Source: Pedobacter sp. PLR (lineage in GTDB: Bacteria > Bacteroidota > Bacteroidia > Sphingobacteriales > Sphingobacteriaceae). From it: a stretch of DNA of 64,000 nucleotides. Location: NCBI RefSeq assembly GCF_026239675.1, contig NZ_JAPIVQ010000008.1, positions 1 through 64,000 of the forward strand, in the 5' to 3' direction. A model generated the notes under the pieces. It did not search any database. It was not told the origin of the DNA and was given only the letters and a program-made list of their open reading frames with translations. Both the position numbers and the translations under genes were made by a program. Shown piece by piece: positions 45,563-55,447 of the stretch (position 1 is its first letter; each line of letters begins with the position of its first letter).

Positions 45563-46309
45563 ATGAAAAAAAGAGAAAAACTGGCGGTCATACGTCAACA
45601 TTATCCAAATGCAATCTCTACTATCGACAGTATCAACAGGTTAATTGATTTTGTTGAAGAGAAACTAGATCTGGAACCTGCTCAGATCATGATGGCCGAC
45701 AGTATTTGTAGTGATGATGTAAACAGCATTCAGTTTCCGGTCAGGTCCAATGAATTTCTGGGCCCTTTTAAATTGGGTGGCTTAGATGGATTTCCTTTCG
45801 CCGGATTGAGTGGAATGGGTGCCTTTGCCAGTCATGTGCCTGACGATGGTGCTGTTTTAGTGTATTATGGCCCACATATTGGCATTTCAAAAGAAGGTAT
45901 ACTTGGTGAGATTCACCGTCACGGACAGCAAAACAGCACGGATTGTTGTGGTGCCGCAAAGGGCGCCTTAAAAAAGCTACATGCCAATGCGATTGTTTTG
46001 GGCCACCTGGAGGATATGGACTATCAAATGAATACCATTGAGCAAATTATCCTGAAAGAAAAGGAAAGAATTCTATCGGCAATACATCCATTAAAAGAGA
46101 CTACAGAGGTCATTTATGAGGCCATAGATGAGCGCATCAATGAATTGGTAAGCCAGACAAAATACACCTGTAAATATGTGATTTTACTGGGCACCATCCA
46201 CATTAACAGCGACACTGATATGGGCTCTTTTACTTCTGCTAAACGCTTTGAGCTCATCAATCTTGCAACAAATGAGCGACAAAACCTAATGGAAGAATTT
46301 TTCAATTAA
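45563..46309 (+). CDS. LCIB-type (beta/theta-carbonic-anhydrase-like) protein
   Basis: 248 residues. The pattern resembles the Limiting-CO2-Inducible-B family: ICSDDVN (Cys49, Asp51), GGLDGFPFAGLSG, HVPDDGAVLV, GPHIGI (His105) and GQQNSTDCCGAAKGA (Cys128/Cys129). In LCIB-type enzymes a Cys-His-Cys zinc site and an Asp dyad mirror beta-carbonic anhydrases. Recognition is from memory of motifs and needs a profile search. The C-terminal third (helical, about 150-248) is not part of that core. Cytosolic, stand-alone. Confidence 0.7.
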   Translation: MKKREKLAVIRQHYPNAISTIDSINRLIDFVEEKLDLEPAQIMMADSICSDDVNSIQFPVRSNEFLGPFKLGGLDGFPFAGLSGMGAFASHVPDDGAVLVYYGPHIGISKEGILGEIHRHGQQNSTDCCGAAKGALKKLHANAIVLGHLEDMDYQMNTIEQIILKEKERILSAIHPLKETTEVIYEAIDERINELVSQTKYTCKYVILLGTIHINSDTDMGSFTSAKRFELINLATNERQNLMEEFFN

Positions 46310-46362
46310 AACTCTCTTCAATAATAGTATATTAGAAAAAATTATCACGTTAATCATTAGCT

Positions 46363-47139
46363 ATGAACTTGAATAAAGCCATCCTAACCTCTACTTTAAT
46401 CCTTGGGACTATCGGTTTCACGAATGCACAGGAAGCCAAACATGAGGACACCGAATTTTATACCCCTGTTCCACCTGTAGTTACCCCTGCAAAAACATCA
46501 GGCAATGCACCATCTGATGCCATTATCCTATTTGATGGCAAGAATCTGGATCAATGGGTGATGACCAACGACAGGACTCAACCTGCAAAATGGAAAGTAA
46601 GTAAAGGGGCGTTTTCGGTAGATAAACAAACCGGAAACATTGAAACTAAACAGTATTTTAACAACTATCAGTTGCATTTGGAATGGAAAGTCCCTGCAAA
46701 TATCACTGGTGAAGGACAGGCACGTGGCAATAGCGGACTTTTCCTGGCTTCTATAGGAAAAGGTGACCTGGGTTACGAATTACAGATCCTGGACGCTTAT
46801 AACAATCCTACTTATACGAATGGAATGGCAGGAAGTGTTTACAAACAAACTACGCCAATGGTCAATCCTTCTAAAAAACCAGGAGAATGGCAAACCTATG
46901 ATGTACTTTGGACCGCACCGGTATTTGAAACAGATGGTACCTTAAAAAGTCCGGCAAAAGTAACTGTTCTTTTTAATGGAGTAGTGGTTCAGAACAATTT
47001 TGAGTTGAAAGGCCCTTCACAATACGTAGGATTGCCTTCTTACAATAAACCACATGGCCCATCACCTATAAAACTGCAGTCGCACGGAGATAAAAGTGAA
47101 CCACTTAGTTTCCGTAACATCTGGATTAGAGAACTATAA
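46363..47139 (+). CDS. DUF1080 (3-keto-disaccharide hydrolase-like) secreted protein
   Basis: 258 residues with a signal peptide (ILTSTLILGTIGFTNAQ). Lectin-like jelly roll typical of DUF1080: ILFDGKNLDQWV near residue 52, GNSGLFLAS, and a final SFRNIWIREL. Relatives act on 3-keto-disaccharides and beta-glycosides in the periplasm. The start at 46363 is an ATG. A small lipoprotein gene follows after 21 bases, probably in one transcript. Confidence 0.9.
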   Translation: MNLNKAILTSTLILGTIGFTNAQEAKHEDTEFYTPVPPVVTPAKTSGNAPSDAIILFDGKNLDQWVMTNDRTQPAKWKVSKGAFSVDKQTGNIETKQYFNNYQLHLEWKVPANITGEGQARGNSGLFLASIGKGDLGYELQILDAYNNPTYTNGMAGSVYKQTTPMVNPSKKPGEWQTYDVLWTAPVFETDGTLKSPAKVTVLFNGVVVQNNFELKGPSQYVGLPSYNKPHGPSPIKLQSHGDKSEPLSFRNIWIREL

Positions 47140-47160
47140 ACAACATCTAAAATAGAATCT

Positions 47161-47466
47161 ATGAAAAAGTTAATCCTTCTTTTAGCCCTGGGCTTCGGTT
47201 TTGCAGGGTGTAGCAGCATGAAATCATCAAAAGATGCGAATGCAGTTAGCTTAACCGGTAAAATTGAAAAAATGGGAATGACAACGTACCAATATGGGAC
47301 GCATACCATTGAATCTGATCACAAAACCTACGCTTTGAGGAGCAGTACGGTAGATCTTAATACTTTTGATCAGAAAGAGGTTCAGCTTACCGGAACAAAA
47401 GTTCCGGGTTATCCTGTAGAAAATGGCCCTATACTTATTGAAGTCAGTTCAGTAAAGATTAAATAA
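47161..47466 (+). CDS. Small lipoprotein
   Basis: 101 residues with a lipoprotein signal (lipobox FAGC, Cys17). Mature part is beta-rich (VSLTGKIEKMGMTTYQYG, then KEVQLTGTKVPGY), about the size of an OB-fold domain that could bind sugars or peptides; no homologue recalled. Downstream of the DUF1080 gene; ends at a strong terminator. Confidence 0.75.
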   Translation: MKKLILLLALGFGFAGCSSMKSSKDANAVSLTGKIEKMGMTTYQYGTHTIESDHKTYALRSSTVDLNTFDQKEVQLTGTKVPGYPVENGPILIEVSSVKIK

Positions 47467-47480
47467 ACACTGCTTAAACT

Positions 47481-47520
47481 AAAAAAGGTCTGCTGTTAAC
47501 ACTAACAGCAGACCTTTTTT
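47481..47520. terminator. Bidirectional terminator
   Basis: 18-bp perfect stem AAAAAAGGTCTGCTGTTA / TAACAGCAGACCTTTTTT with a 4-base loop; serves the small lipoprotein gene and the convergent sigma factor gene. Confidence 0.93.
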
Positions 47521-47537
47521 TTGGAAGTTTCAGAGAA

Positions 47538-48077
47538 TTAAACTGGATTCCCGTTGTTAAAAAACTGATCCTGATAAGATTTCAGGTCATCTTTCAAAAG
47601 CGCTCTCGCTACATGAATTCTTGTTTTCACGGTCCCTATCGGGATATTTAATTCCTTCGCAATTTCGTGATATTTATACCCCTCAAAATACTTTACGAAA
47701 GGCGTGTAATATTGTGGCTGCAGTTTTTTTAGTGCACAATGAATGTCGTTCATAATACACTTTCCCATCCCTGCATTATGGGATGCACCTAAAGATGCTC
47801 CGGTAGTGGTGATGTCTACACCATAATTCATAAATGTTTTTGCCAGATTTCTGCGCCTGTAGCTATTGATAAAGGTATTCCGCAGGATCATGTATAACCA
47901 TCCTTTGAGATTGGTGCCCTGTTTAAAATTCTTTTCATAACGAATTGCCTTTAGCATGGTGTCCTGAACCAGGTCATCAGCATCATCATCGTTCTGTGTA
48001 AATGCCAGAGCAAAAGATCTCAAGTTGTCCTTATAGCTCCATAATTGAAAGTTAAAATCGATTGTGGTCGTGTTCAT
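47538..48077 (-). CDS. ECF-type RNA polymerase sigma factor
   Basis: 179 residues. Sigma region 2 at about 12-80 (DDADDLVQDTMLKAIRY, WLYMILRNTFINSYRRR) and region 4 at about 120-170 (LQPQYYTPFVKYFEGYKYHEIAKELNIPIGTVKTRIHVAR). Lacks an adjacent anti-sigma gene. Sits at the downstream edge of the CheB/kinase island. Regulon unknown. Confidence 0.93.
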   Translation of the reverse strand: MNTTTIDFNFQLWSYKDNLRSFALAFTQNDDDADDLVQDTMLKAIRYEKNFKQGTNLKGWLYMILRNTFINSYRRRNLAKTFMNYGVDITTTGASLGASHNAGMGKCIMNDIHCALKKLQPQYYTPFVKYFEGYKYHEIAKELNIPIGTVKTRIHVARALLKDDLKSYQDQFFNNGNPV

Positions 48078-48254
48078 AGGATTAATGGTTAATACACCAT
48101 GAAAATATCAAATGCTATGCCCTCCAACAAGTAAAATTCACTAATACGTATTTATCAGAAGCAAAACGAGTAGTGACCATCAATCTCACGTATTTTATCC
48201 TAAAAATACCTATAACCTACTGAAACAAAACCATATACACAAAAGTCGTTTTTT

Positions 48255-48905
48255 CTATTGTATGAGCCCATTTAGCATCGCGTAATGAATCAGGGCCGCT
48301 GTATTCCTGGAGCCTGTTTTATCTATCAAAGCCTGCCGATGGCCTTCCACGGTCCTTTTGCTAATGAATATACGCTCAGATATCTCAATGTTGGTCAGGC
48401 CTTCTGCAATTAAGGCCAGGATTTCAATCTCCCGGTCAGAAAAGTCATGAACTAATTCAGGATAGACTACATGACGTGTTCCATTTTGACTACATTTTTC
48501 CAACAATCTCATGGATAGTTCAGAACACAAGTACTTCCCTCCTGCATTGACATGTTTTAAAGCAAAAATAAGTTCCTCTGCACCTACACTCTTCAGCAAA
48601 TAACCAACAGCACCAGCCGAAAAAGCCTGTGTTACATACTTTTCATTGTCATGCATAGATAACATCACGATTAGCGTTGAAGAATTCATCTCTTTCATCG
48701 CCTTCAATAACATCATACCATCTACTTCCGGCATGTTGATATCAGCAAGCACAATGTCTACTTTTTTTCCGGTAGCGAGATAGGCCAGCGCTTCTACGCC
48801 ATTTACTGCCTCCGCAACTACATTTATATCTTCATCCGTTTCTAATAACATCTTAATGCCATTCCGAACAATATTATGATCCTCTGCTAATAATACCTGT
48901 AACAT
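48255..48905 (-). CDS. LuxR/NarL-type response regulator
   Basis: 216 residues: receiver (about 1-120) with phospho-acceptor Asp in VDIVLADINMP and a LuxR HTH (about 150-215: LTNIEISERIFISKRTVEGH). Near-duplicate of the regulator at 54641. Its likely partner is the HisKA_3 kinase at 49938, two genes upstream. Last gene of the island, 33 bases after the stand-alone CheB. Confidence 0.93.
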   Translation of the reverse strand: MLQVLLAEDHNIVRNGIKMLLETDEDINVVAEAVNGVEALAYLATGKKVDIVLADINMPEVDGMMLLKAMKEMNSSTLIVMLSMHDNEKYVTQAFSAGAVGYLLKSVGAEELIFALKHVNAGGKYLCSELSMRLLEKCSQNGTRHVVYPELVHDFSDREIEILALIAEGLTNIEISERIFISKRTVEGHRQALIDKTGSRNTAALIHYAMLNGLIQ

Positions 48906-48938
48906 GCTGCTAAATTTTATATTTTACTGTGAGTCATT

Positions 48939-49928
48939 CTAATCCTTCTTATACAGGTTTTCATTCAAATCCAACAACATACTTTTCAAGCGCTCAATAT
49001 GGACTTTCATTTGCCCGGCACGCTCAATTCTGCTGTTACTATTATCGGATTCCATGGCTTCCAGTAGATTTTTTCTTTCTTCCATCATCCTTATGGCTAC
49101 CCACAAAGATTCTTCTATTCTTTTTATCTTTTCAGATTCCAGTGCTTTTTCTGTATAAGTATGTCCTGTATAACAACGATATCTGGCAATCTGGTCATTT
49201 TTCACTTTCACCAATACACCACCGCAATCCGGACAAGTGAAAGGCGTAAAAGGCCCTAATTTCTCCAGATCCTTCACACTGCTACTCATTCTCATTGTTA
49301 TTTGAGCTTCCAGCTTCACATCGGCAGGAACTTTTCCAACTTCACATTGTTTTCTCGAAAACAGATCAGACAAAATATACCCCATTTCATTAATGGAAAC
49401 TTTGTAATCGACCTCCATACTTTTCAAGACACTATTTGGCATATCCGGGAAATCTGCTTCCTCAGGATCCTGTACCATACACCGGCCGCCACTTCTTTTA
49501 ATAGCTGACATACCAGAGGTACCATCATCCAGTAAACCGGTTAAAATAATTCCGGTAACACAGGAATCGTAAGCCGCAGCAGCGGAACGAAATAACACAT
49601 CTATAGAAGGCCTCCAGTGGTTATCATATGCCCCTTTTCTGATCAGAATTTTCTTCTTTTCAATCATCATATGGTGGTCTGCCGGTGCCAGATAGATCAC
49701 CTTATTCATGATTTTTTCTCCATCTTTTGGGGTAACACATTTTAAAATCGTATGTTTCTGAATCTGGCTCAGAATTACTTCCGTCAAAGAATTTCTGGAA
49801 ATATGAATCACCACAAACACTGCGGCATCAAAATCCTTATCAAATCCTGCAACTAATTTTGATACGGCATTGATCCCTCCTGCGGAAGTTCCGATAACAA
49901 TAATGTTTTTCACCTCATTTTTAGACAT
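48939..49928 (-). CDS. Stand-alone CheB methylesterase-like protein with zinc-ribbon-like C-terminus
   Basis: 329 residues. CheB catalytic domain about 5-185 with Ser15 (IGTSAGG), His in VIHISRN and Asp in LLDDGTSG, but no receiver in front. Behind it a CPDCGG...CYTGH zinc-ribbon-like motif (about 240-265) and a helical tail. Normally CheB deamidates/demethylates chemoreceptors; none is encoded here, so the target is unknown. Between a kinase and a response regulator. Confidence 0.9.
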   Translation of the reverse strand: MSKNEVKNIIVIGTSAGGINAVSKLVAGFDKDFDAAVFVVIHISRNSLTEVILSQIQKHTILKCVTPKDGEKIMNKVIYLAPADHHMMIEKKKILIRKGAYDNHWRPSIDVLFRSAAAAYDSCVTGIILTGLLDDGTSGMSAIKRSGGRCMVQDPEEADFPDMPNSVLKSMEVDYKVSINEMGYILSDLFSRKQCEVGKVPADVKLEAQITMRMSSSVKDLEKLGPFTPFTCPDCGGVLVKVKNDQIARYRCYTGHTYTEKALESEKIKRIEESLWVAIRMMEERKNLLEAMESDNSNSRIERAGQMKVHIERLKSMLLDLNENLYKKD

Positions 49929-49937
49929 AAAATAGGA

Positions 49938-51563
49938 TTAAATCCCCCGATTTTCTACCAACTCCGGAGCCTGATTGATCTGAATGCTAACTGTAGTCCC
50001 ATCCTTCCCCGTACTTACATTGATTTTTCCATTTAAAAGAAAAATACGACTCTTGATTCCACGAATTCCAGAACCTAAAGCGAGGGATTCATTTACTCCT
50101 TTTTGAAATCCACGACCGTTATCGCTAATGACTATATTTATATTTTCATCTATTGATGAAATGGTGATCTTTGCTTCTGAGGCCTGAGCATGTTTGATAC
50201 AATTATTAATCAATTCCTGAATCATCCTGAACAAATACAATTGTACCTCTTCATTAATAGGAAAAATGTCATCCTTTATAGTTGTTTTGATTTGGAATCC
50301 CGGCGTACTTAACCTTTGGGCCATCTCCTTAACACCGGAAACAAAACCAAAATCCCTTAGCACTGAAGGAGTCAACTCATAGGAAAGCTCTCTGGTTTCC
50401 CGAATTGCCTGATCAAGTAGTTTATTGACATTCACAAACTCACCTTTTAGGTTTTTACTGAGCTGTATGTTCAAAAGATTTAACCGGATACCATATAAAA
50501 TCTGACAAACGCTGTCATGCAATGCGCTGCTAATCTTATAACGCTCTTTCTCCTGAGCATTAAAAGTAGTGGATAATATCAGTTTCTGTTGCAGTTCCTG
50601 CAAGTCATCAGCTTCTTTAGCCAGTCTTTTTTGTGATGTAATATTCATCAGAATTCCAACAAAATAGCTGGGCGTAAAATCATTTACGACTTCATGTCCT
50701 TTTGCCAGAATAGTCTTTACTTCTCCGTACTTGGTGGTGATTCGAAATTCCAGATCCAGGTCATCAAAAGTATGAAGCGTATCAAATAACATCTTCCTTA
50801 CCGCTTCTTGATCTTCAGGATGTATTAATGAGATCAGGCTTTTAATTGTACCGTCGAATTCCCACTTCATCAGCCCAAGGACTGAGTAACTGTATTCATC
50901 AAGAAATAATTTATTATTGCCAACCTCCATCGTCCATGTCCCTGCTCCGGAAGCATTCAAGGTCATTTCTAACCTTTGGGTAGTTTTCATCAGTTCCCGT
51001 TGAGCGCGCTTACTTTCAGAGATATCGATTACAGTTACATAATATTTATTCTTGTTTGTAGCGGCGTCAAGAATGGCTATTCCCTCCATTCGGGCGTCAT
51101 ATTCATGATCATTGAACATGCGGATCTTAATTTCGCAACTTTTCTTACTATTTCCGGAGTTCATCTGGTGCACAAAGCCATAAAAAACTTCCAGTTCCTG
51201 AGGCGCAAAAAAACTTTGGAATTTCTTACCGATAATCTTAGATTTTTGCATGTCCAGCATATCAGCACCTGTCTGATTAGCCTCTTCTACCAAACCAATA
51301 TGATCAACGATAAAATAGCCCACGGGCGCAAGATTAAAGAAGTCTACAAATTTAGTACGTTCCAGTTCCAACATTTGATAGGAATTAGAAAGTTCATCAT
51401 TCTGCATTTCCAATTCCAATTGAAAAATCTGCAATTCTTCCAGCAAGACTTCCAGTTCATGATCCGAAATCTGTTTATCCAAAGACAATGAAGGATCATT
51501 GGATCTTCCAATTCTTGCACGTAACAAGGAAATAACTTTTTCTCTCTCGCTTCTTTTACTCAC
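49938..51563 (-). CDS. PAS sensor histidine kinase (HisKA_3 type)
   Basis: 541 residues, soluble. Coiled coil (about 30-65), PAS (70-185), second PAS (195-310), HisKA_3 with His349 (SALHDSVCQ) and HATPase_c with SDNGRGF and GSGIRGI. Starts at GTG 51563, overlapping the CheB-CheR stop by 8 bases (GTGAGTAA), a coupled start; no ATG occurs for about 50 codons. Partner regulators flank it. Confidence 0.92.
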   Translation of the reverse strand: MSKRSEREKVISLLRARIGRSNDPSLSLDKQISDHELEVLLEELQIFQLELEMQNDELSNSYQMLELERTKFVDFFNLAPVGYFIVDHIGLVEEANQTGADMLDMQKSKIIGKKFQSFFAPQELEVFYGFVHQMNSGNSKKSCEIKIRMFNDHEYDARMEGIAILDAATNKNKYYVTVIDISESKRAQRELMKTTQRLEMTLNASGAGTWTMEVGNNKLFLDEYSYSVLGLMKWEFDGTIKSLISLIHPEDQEAVRKMLFDTLHTFDDLDLEFRITTKYGEVKTILAKGHEVVNDFTPSYFVGILMNITSQKRLAKEADDLQELQQKLILSTTFNAQEKERYKISSALHDSVCQILYGIRLNLLNIQLSKNLKGEFVNVNKLLDQAIRETRELSYELTPSVLRDFGFVSGVKEMAQRLSTPGFQIKTTIKDDIFPINEEVQLYLFRMIQELINNCIKHAQASEAKITISSIDENINIVISDNGRGFQKGVNESLALGSGIRGIKSRIFLLNGKINVSTGKDGTTVSIQINQAPELVENRGI

Positions 51564-54516
51564 TTTCTTTTTCTATGAAATTTACAATACTAACCGTGTA
51601 CTCTTCCTGTTTTGCTTCAGGAACATATTCTACATGTATCATTAACTTCTTCATACCCAGACCAGGAAAATCATGCTGAAGGTATAACTTAGGATGTTTC
51701 TCTTCAGTTAAGAATAAGGCATCCAATTTATCTGTATTCCATCTATTATGAACAATCTCCATAAAAAATTGTTCTTTTATTTCTGATTCTCTCATTTGGA
51801 ACATCTGTAGAAAAAAACTGTTTACGACCATGACTTTCCCATCCTTATCCAGGATAATTGCGGCGTGGTGCAAATGGTCTACAGTTGCCTGAATGTAAGA
51901 AAGCAGACTGGAAAACTTCCTTTCCAAAGCCTTAACCGGAGTGATTTTCGTGAAAGTAAGGACTGCACCACTAATGAAATTATCCATTGTGCGGTAAGGC
52001 ATTATCCTCAGATTATACCAGTCATTGGTTTTTGTTTTCACTTCCAGTTCTTTACCATTGAGTTTTTCAATGACTTCCAAAATGGCCGTTTCAATTGAAG
52101 GGTAATCAAAATTAGAAGCGATATGTGTGATTGACCGACCTACATCAGAATTGATCACATTGAATAGTTTATTTACCTGTGGTGTAAATCGCAGTATATT
52201 GAGGTTGTTGTCCAGAAAGATTGTTCCAATATCGGTATTGTCCAGTAGATTTTTCATATCATTATTCATACGGGTCAACTCTTCCGCTTTATTCTGATAT
52301 TGAAGATTAATGGTCATGAGCTCCTCATTTAGAGATTGCATCTCTTCCTTGGTAGTCAGTGCCTCTTCATTGGTACTCTGTAATTCTTCATTTGTACTTT
52401 GGAGCTCTTCATTTGTTGATTTCAATTCTTCTAAAGAAGTCTCCATTTGTTCAATGGTGGTGTGTAACTGCTGTTTGGTATAAGTCAGTTCTTTTTCCAG
52501 CCCTTCTACTGCGGCACCTTGAATTGTATTCCGCTTTCCAATTGCCCCGGGTTTCTTTTTTACCGGTCCCCTGTCTATAAAAACCACTACAAAAAGATTT
52601 TGCAGCTGAGTATCATCAAGGCGGTCAACGCTAAAATCTACTAATTGGGAAATCCCATTAAAGTTTATTTTCAACCCGGTATATTCTACTTTAGCCTTTT
52701 CTAACACCGATTGATGGATCGCATTCCCCAAGGCATACCTCAACTCTTCCACCACAACTTTATGGATGTTCATGGAGGCCTCTCCGGAAGGGAATTTAAG
52801 GTATTTGTCTACCTTTCCATTGATGTATAAAATCTCGCCTTTATCATCCACCAGCAGTGAAGACGGTGTATAAGCCTCTAAGAGTACTTTATGAAATCGT
52901 TCTGCCAATAAACTTTTGGCCACCGGTTTTTCCTGTAGTCCTTTCATATTTTTATCCGATTGATTGGTAATATTAAAAGGAAAATCAATCATTTTCCCTG
53001 CTACTGAAACCCCGTCCTTACGTTCATAAAGTCTCCATTTAGAATCAAGCACATTAAATGCATCGTTAAAAATCCCAACAGACTCTGCGGGTCCTAAAAA
53101 TAGAATTCCTCCGATATTCAGGGAATAATGAAATATAGGCATGAGTTTCTTTTGCAAATCAGCTGTCAGGTAAATCATCACATTACGACAACATAGCAAA
53201 TCCAGCCTGGTAAAAGGGGCATCCTTAATGAGATTGTGTTGTGCAAAGACAATCAATTCCCGAACTTCCTTTTTCACTACATATCCATTGTTTTTCTTTA
53301 TAAAGTACTTATCGAGGTGTTCTGCGGAGATTTCAGAGCTAATATTAGAAAAGTAAAAGCCCGCACGTGCGTGATCAATAGCATTCGGATCTAAGTCAGT
53401 AGCAAATATCTGTACTTTAGGCTGAGGTCTGGACTTCATCGCACTTAAAAACTCCATCACAAAAATGGCGACAGAATAAGCCTCCTCCCCTGTAGAACAT
53501 CCTGCAATCCAGATGCGGATTGACTCGTCCGGACTTTTCTTGATTAACCTGGCATACAAATACTCTTTCAATTGCTCAAATGCAGGAGTATCCCTAAAAA
53601 ACTTAGTCACCCCAATCAACAATTCCTTAAAAAGGATCTCAATCTCCTGTGGGTTTTCCCTGAGGAAATTTACATAATTAATATAGTCCGGTAGCTGATG
53701 AAAGGCAATTCTTCTTTCTACACGCCTGGTAATGGTGTTTTTCTTATATAATGTAAAATCATGCCCGGTATGCGAGCGTAACATCATCAGAATTTTATTA
53801 AGATGTGTATGATTATTTCTTTCTTTTAACAATTCATCAGTACCAACTGTTTTTAGTGCAGGATGGTTTAGGTATTGAATTAATTTGCCGGGCATCTCTT
53901 CCGGTGGCAGAATATAATCAATCATCCCTGTCTTTATTGCGGCTTCAGGCATGCTGCTATACTCGGCTGTTTCCGGAAGCTGGACCATGGCCATTCCCAG
54001 TTTTTCTTTAATCATCCTCAATCCTGTTTCTCCATCAGCGCCCATTCCGGAAAAAACTATCCCCACCGCATAATTCCATTGATCTTCCGCCAGACTTTGA
54101 AGAAAATAATCAATACACATATGCGCTCCTTTTGACCTGGACTCATTAAACAGCAGCAAATGACCATTATGAATACCCATATCACGGGCAGGGGGAATTA
54201 CATAGATGTGATCAGGTATTAATTTTAATCCATCTTCTGCTTCAACCACAGGGATAGAAGCTGATTTTTGAATCAGTTCAGAAAGTCCGATATTTTGTTC
54301 AGGATCCAGGTGCATAATAATTACAAAAGCAAAGCCGGTATCCTTAGGTGTATGCCTAAAAAAAGCTTCAAATGCATGAAAAGATCCTGCGGATCCTCCC
54401 ATAGCAATAATTGGAAAAAACTTCTTTTGCTTACTCTTCTCCGTCAACTCCTCAGTAAGCTCAGAAAAATCAGCTTCCTCTGTCTGCTGACCGGAACTAT
54501 TTTTGTCTATATCCAT
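51556..54516 (-). CDS. CheB-CheR-PAS fusion protein
   Basis: 986 residues. CheB esterase (about 35-215; Ser42, His69, Asp in GADGETG), CheR N-terminal and methyltransferase domains (about 225-490; SAM loop IWIAGCSTGEEAYS), a long coiled coil of STNEELQSTNEE repeats (about 650-730), then PAS domains. Such CheB/CheR fusions usually feed sensor kinases rather than flagellar chemotaxis. No chemoreceptor, CheA or CheW is encoded, so the methylation target is open. Confidence 0.93.
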   Translation of the reverse strand: MDIDKNSSGQQTEEADFSELTEELTEKSKQKKFFPIIAMGGSAGSFHAFEAFFRHTPKDTGFAFVIIMHLDPEQNIGLSELIQKSASIPVVEAEDGLKLIPDHIYVIPPARDMGIHNGHLLLFNESRSKGAHMCIDYFLQSLAEDQWNYAVGIVFSGMGADGETGLRMIKEKLGMAMVQLPETAEYSSMPEAAIKTGMIDYILPPEEMPGKLIQYLNHPALKTVGTDELLKERNNHTHLNKILMMLRSHTGHDFTLYKKNTITRRVERRIAFHQLPDYINYVNFLRENPQEIEILFKELLIGVTKFFRDTPAFEQLKEYLYARLIKKSPDESIRIWIAGCSTGEEAYSVAIFVMEFLSAMKSRPQPKVQIFATDLDPNAIDHARAGFYFSNISSEISAEHLDKYFIKKNNGYVVKKEVRELIVFAQHNLIKDAPFTRLDLLCCRNVMIYLTADLQKKLMPIFHYSLNIGGILFLGPAESVGIFNDAFNVLDSKWRLYERKDGVSVAGKMIDFPFNITNQSDKNMKGLQEKPVAKSLLAERFHKVLLEAYTPSSLLVDDKGEILYINGKVDKYLKFPSGEASMNIHKVVVEELRYALGNAIHQSVLEKAKVEYTGLKINFNGISQLVDFSVDRLDDTQLQNLFVVVFIDRGPVKKKPGAIGKRNTIQGAAVEGLEKELTYTKQQLHTTIEQMETSLEELKSTNEELQSTNEELQSTNEEALTTKEEMQSLNEELMTINLQYQNKAEELTRMNNDMKNLLDNTDIGTIFLDNNLNILRFTPQVNKLFNVINSDVGRSITHIASNFDYPSIETAILEVIEKLNGKELEVKTKTNDWYNLRIMPYRTMDNFISGAVLTFTKITPVKALERKFSSLLSYIQATVDHLHHAAIILDKDGKVMVVNSFFLQMFQMRESEIKEQFFMEIVHNRWNTDKLDALFLTEEKHPKLYLQHDFPGLGMKKLMIHVEYVPEAKQEEYTVSIVNFIEKESE

Positions 54517-54640
54517 ATTAATAGCTAATGTAAGATTAATATAGAGTGATAAAAAATTATTCCACTACGAAAATAGCTCAAATTACCCCTATAATCCACA
54601 ATTTACTGTAAAGGAACATATTGGTATTCAAAAACAAGTC

Positions 54641-55306
54641 TTATTTTAGGTATCCATTGACTACAGCATAACGGATTAAAGAGGCGGTATTCCGTACCCT
54701 TGTTTTTTCAATAAGCGTTTGCCGATGTCCCTCCACCGTTCGTTTACTAATAAATAATTGGTCTGCAATTTCATTATTTGTTAATCCCTCCCCAATAAAA
54801 TGAAGAACTTCAACCTCTCTTGGAGAAAGTTCAAGGGGAGTTTGATCTAAGTATTCAGAAAAACGACCGGGGCGGTGAAAGATCTCTTCTAAATATTGAA
54901 GCCCCAATTCAGCACACAAGTACTTCTGCCCGTTTTTTGCCTGCCGTAATGCGAATAAAAGCTCCTCCAGTCCTACACTCTTCAATAAATAACCCATTAC
55001 CCCTTCAGAAAACGCTTCGAATACATATTTCTGCTGATCCAGCATAGAAAGTATAACGATGTTCACCTTTGGGTAACGAATCTTCAGGGTTTTAATCAGC
55101 GTCATCCCGTCCATTTCAGGCATATTCAGATCCGCCAGAATCACATCTACTTCAAGCCCCTCATCTAACAATTCTATAACCTGAGTACCATTTGTCGCTT
55201 CACCGACAACCTTAATACTTTTCTCTTGTCCTAACAACAACCGAATTCCATCCCGTACAATATGATGATCTTCAGCTAATACAACTCTTAAACCTTCCAT
55301 AGCCAT
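54641..55306 (-). CDS. LuxR/NarL-type response regulator
   Basis: 221 residues: receiver with Asp in VDVILADLNMP and LuxR HTH (NEIADQLFISKRTVEGHRQ). Resembles the regulator at 48255. The kinase at 55448 is immediately upstream on the same strand with a 141-base gap. An alternative start is the ATG two codons in. Between HK2 and the CheB-CheR fusion gene, so part of the same island. Confidence 0.93.
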   Translation of the reverse strand: MAMEGLRVVLAEDHHIVRDGIRLLLGQEKSIKVVGEATNGTQVIELLDEGLEVDVILADLNMPEMDGMTLIKTLKIRYPKVNIVILSMLDQQKYVFEAFSEGVMGYLLKSVGLEELLFALRQAKNGQKYLCAELGLQYLEEIFHRPGRFSEYLDQTPLELSPREVEVLHFIGEGLTNNEIADQLFISKRTVEGHRQTLIEKTRVRNTASLIRYAVVNGYLK

Positions 55307-55447
55307 GAATTTCGCGAAAAATCACAACAGTCAGCTCTAAAAGAAGAAATATTTCATCTTGATCCAGTAAAATACCGTAGAAATACGTAAACCTAACACG
55401 TATTAATTCATAAATAAAAATAATTACGACTAAATTAATCGCATTGA

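Noticed and set aside
50976..51491. 171-codon plus-strand frame opposite a histidine kinase
   Set aside because: Shadow of the PAS/HisKA_3 kinase reading frame.
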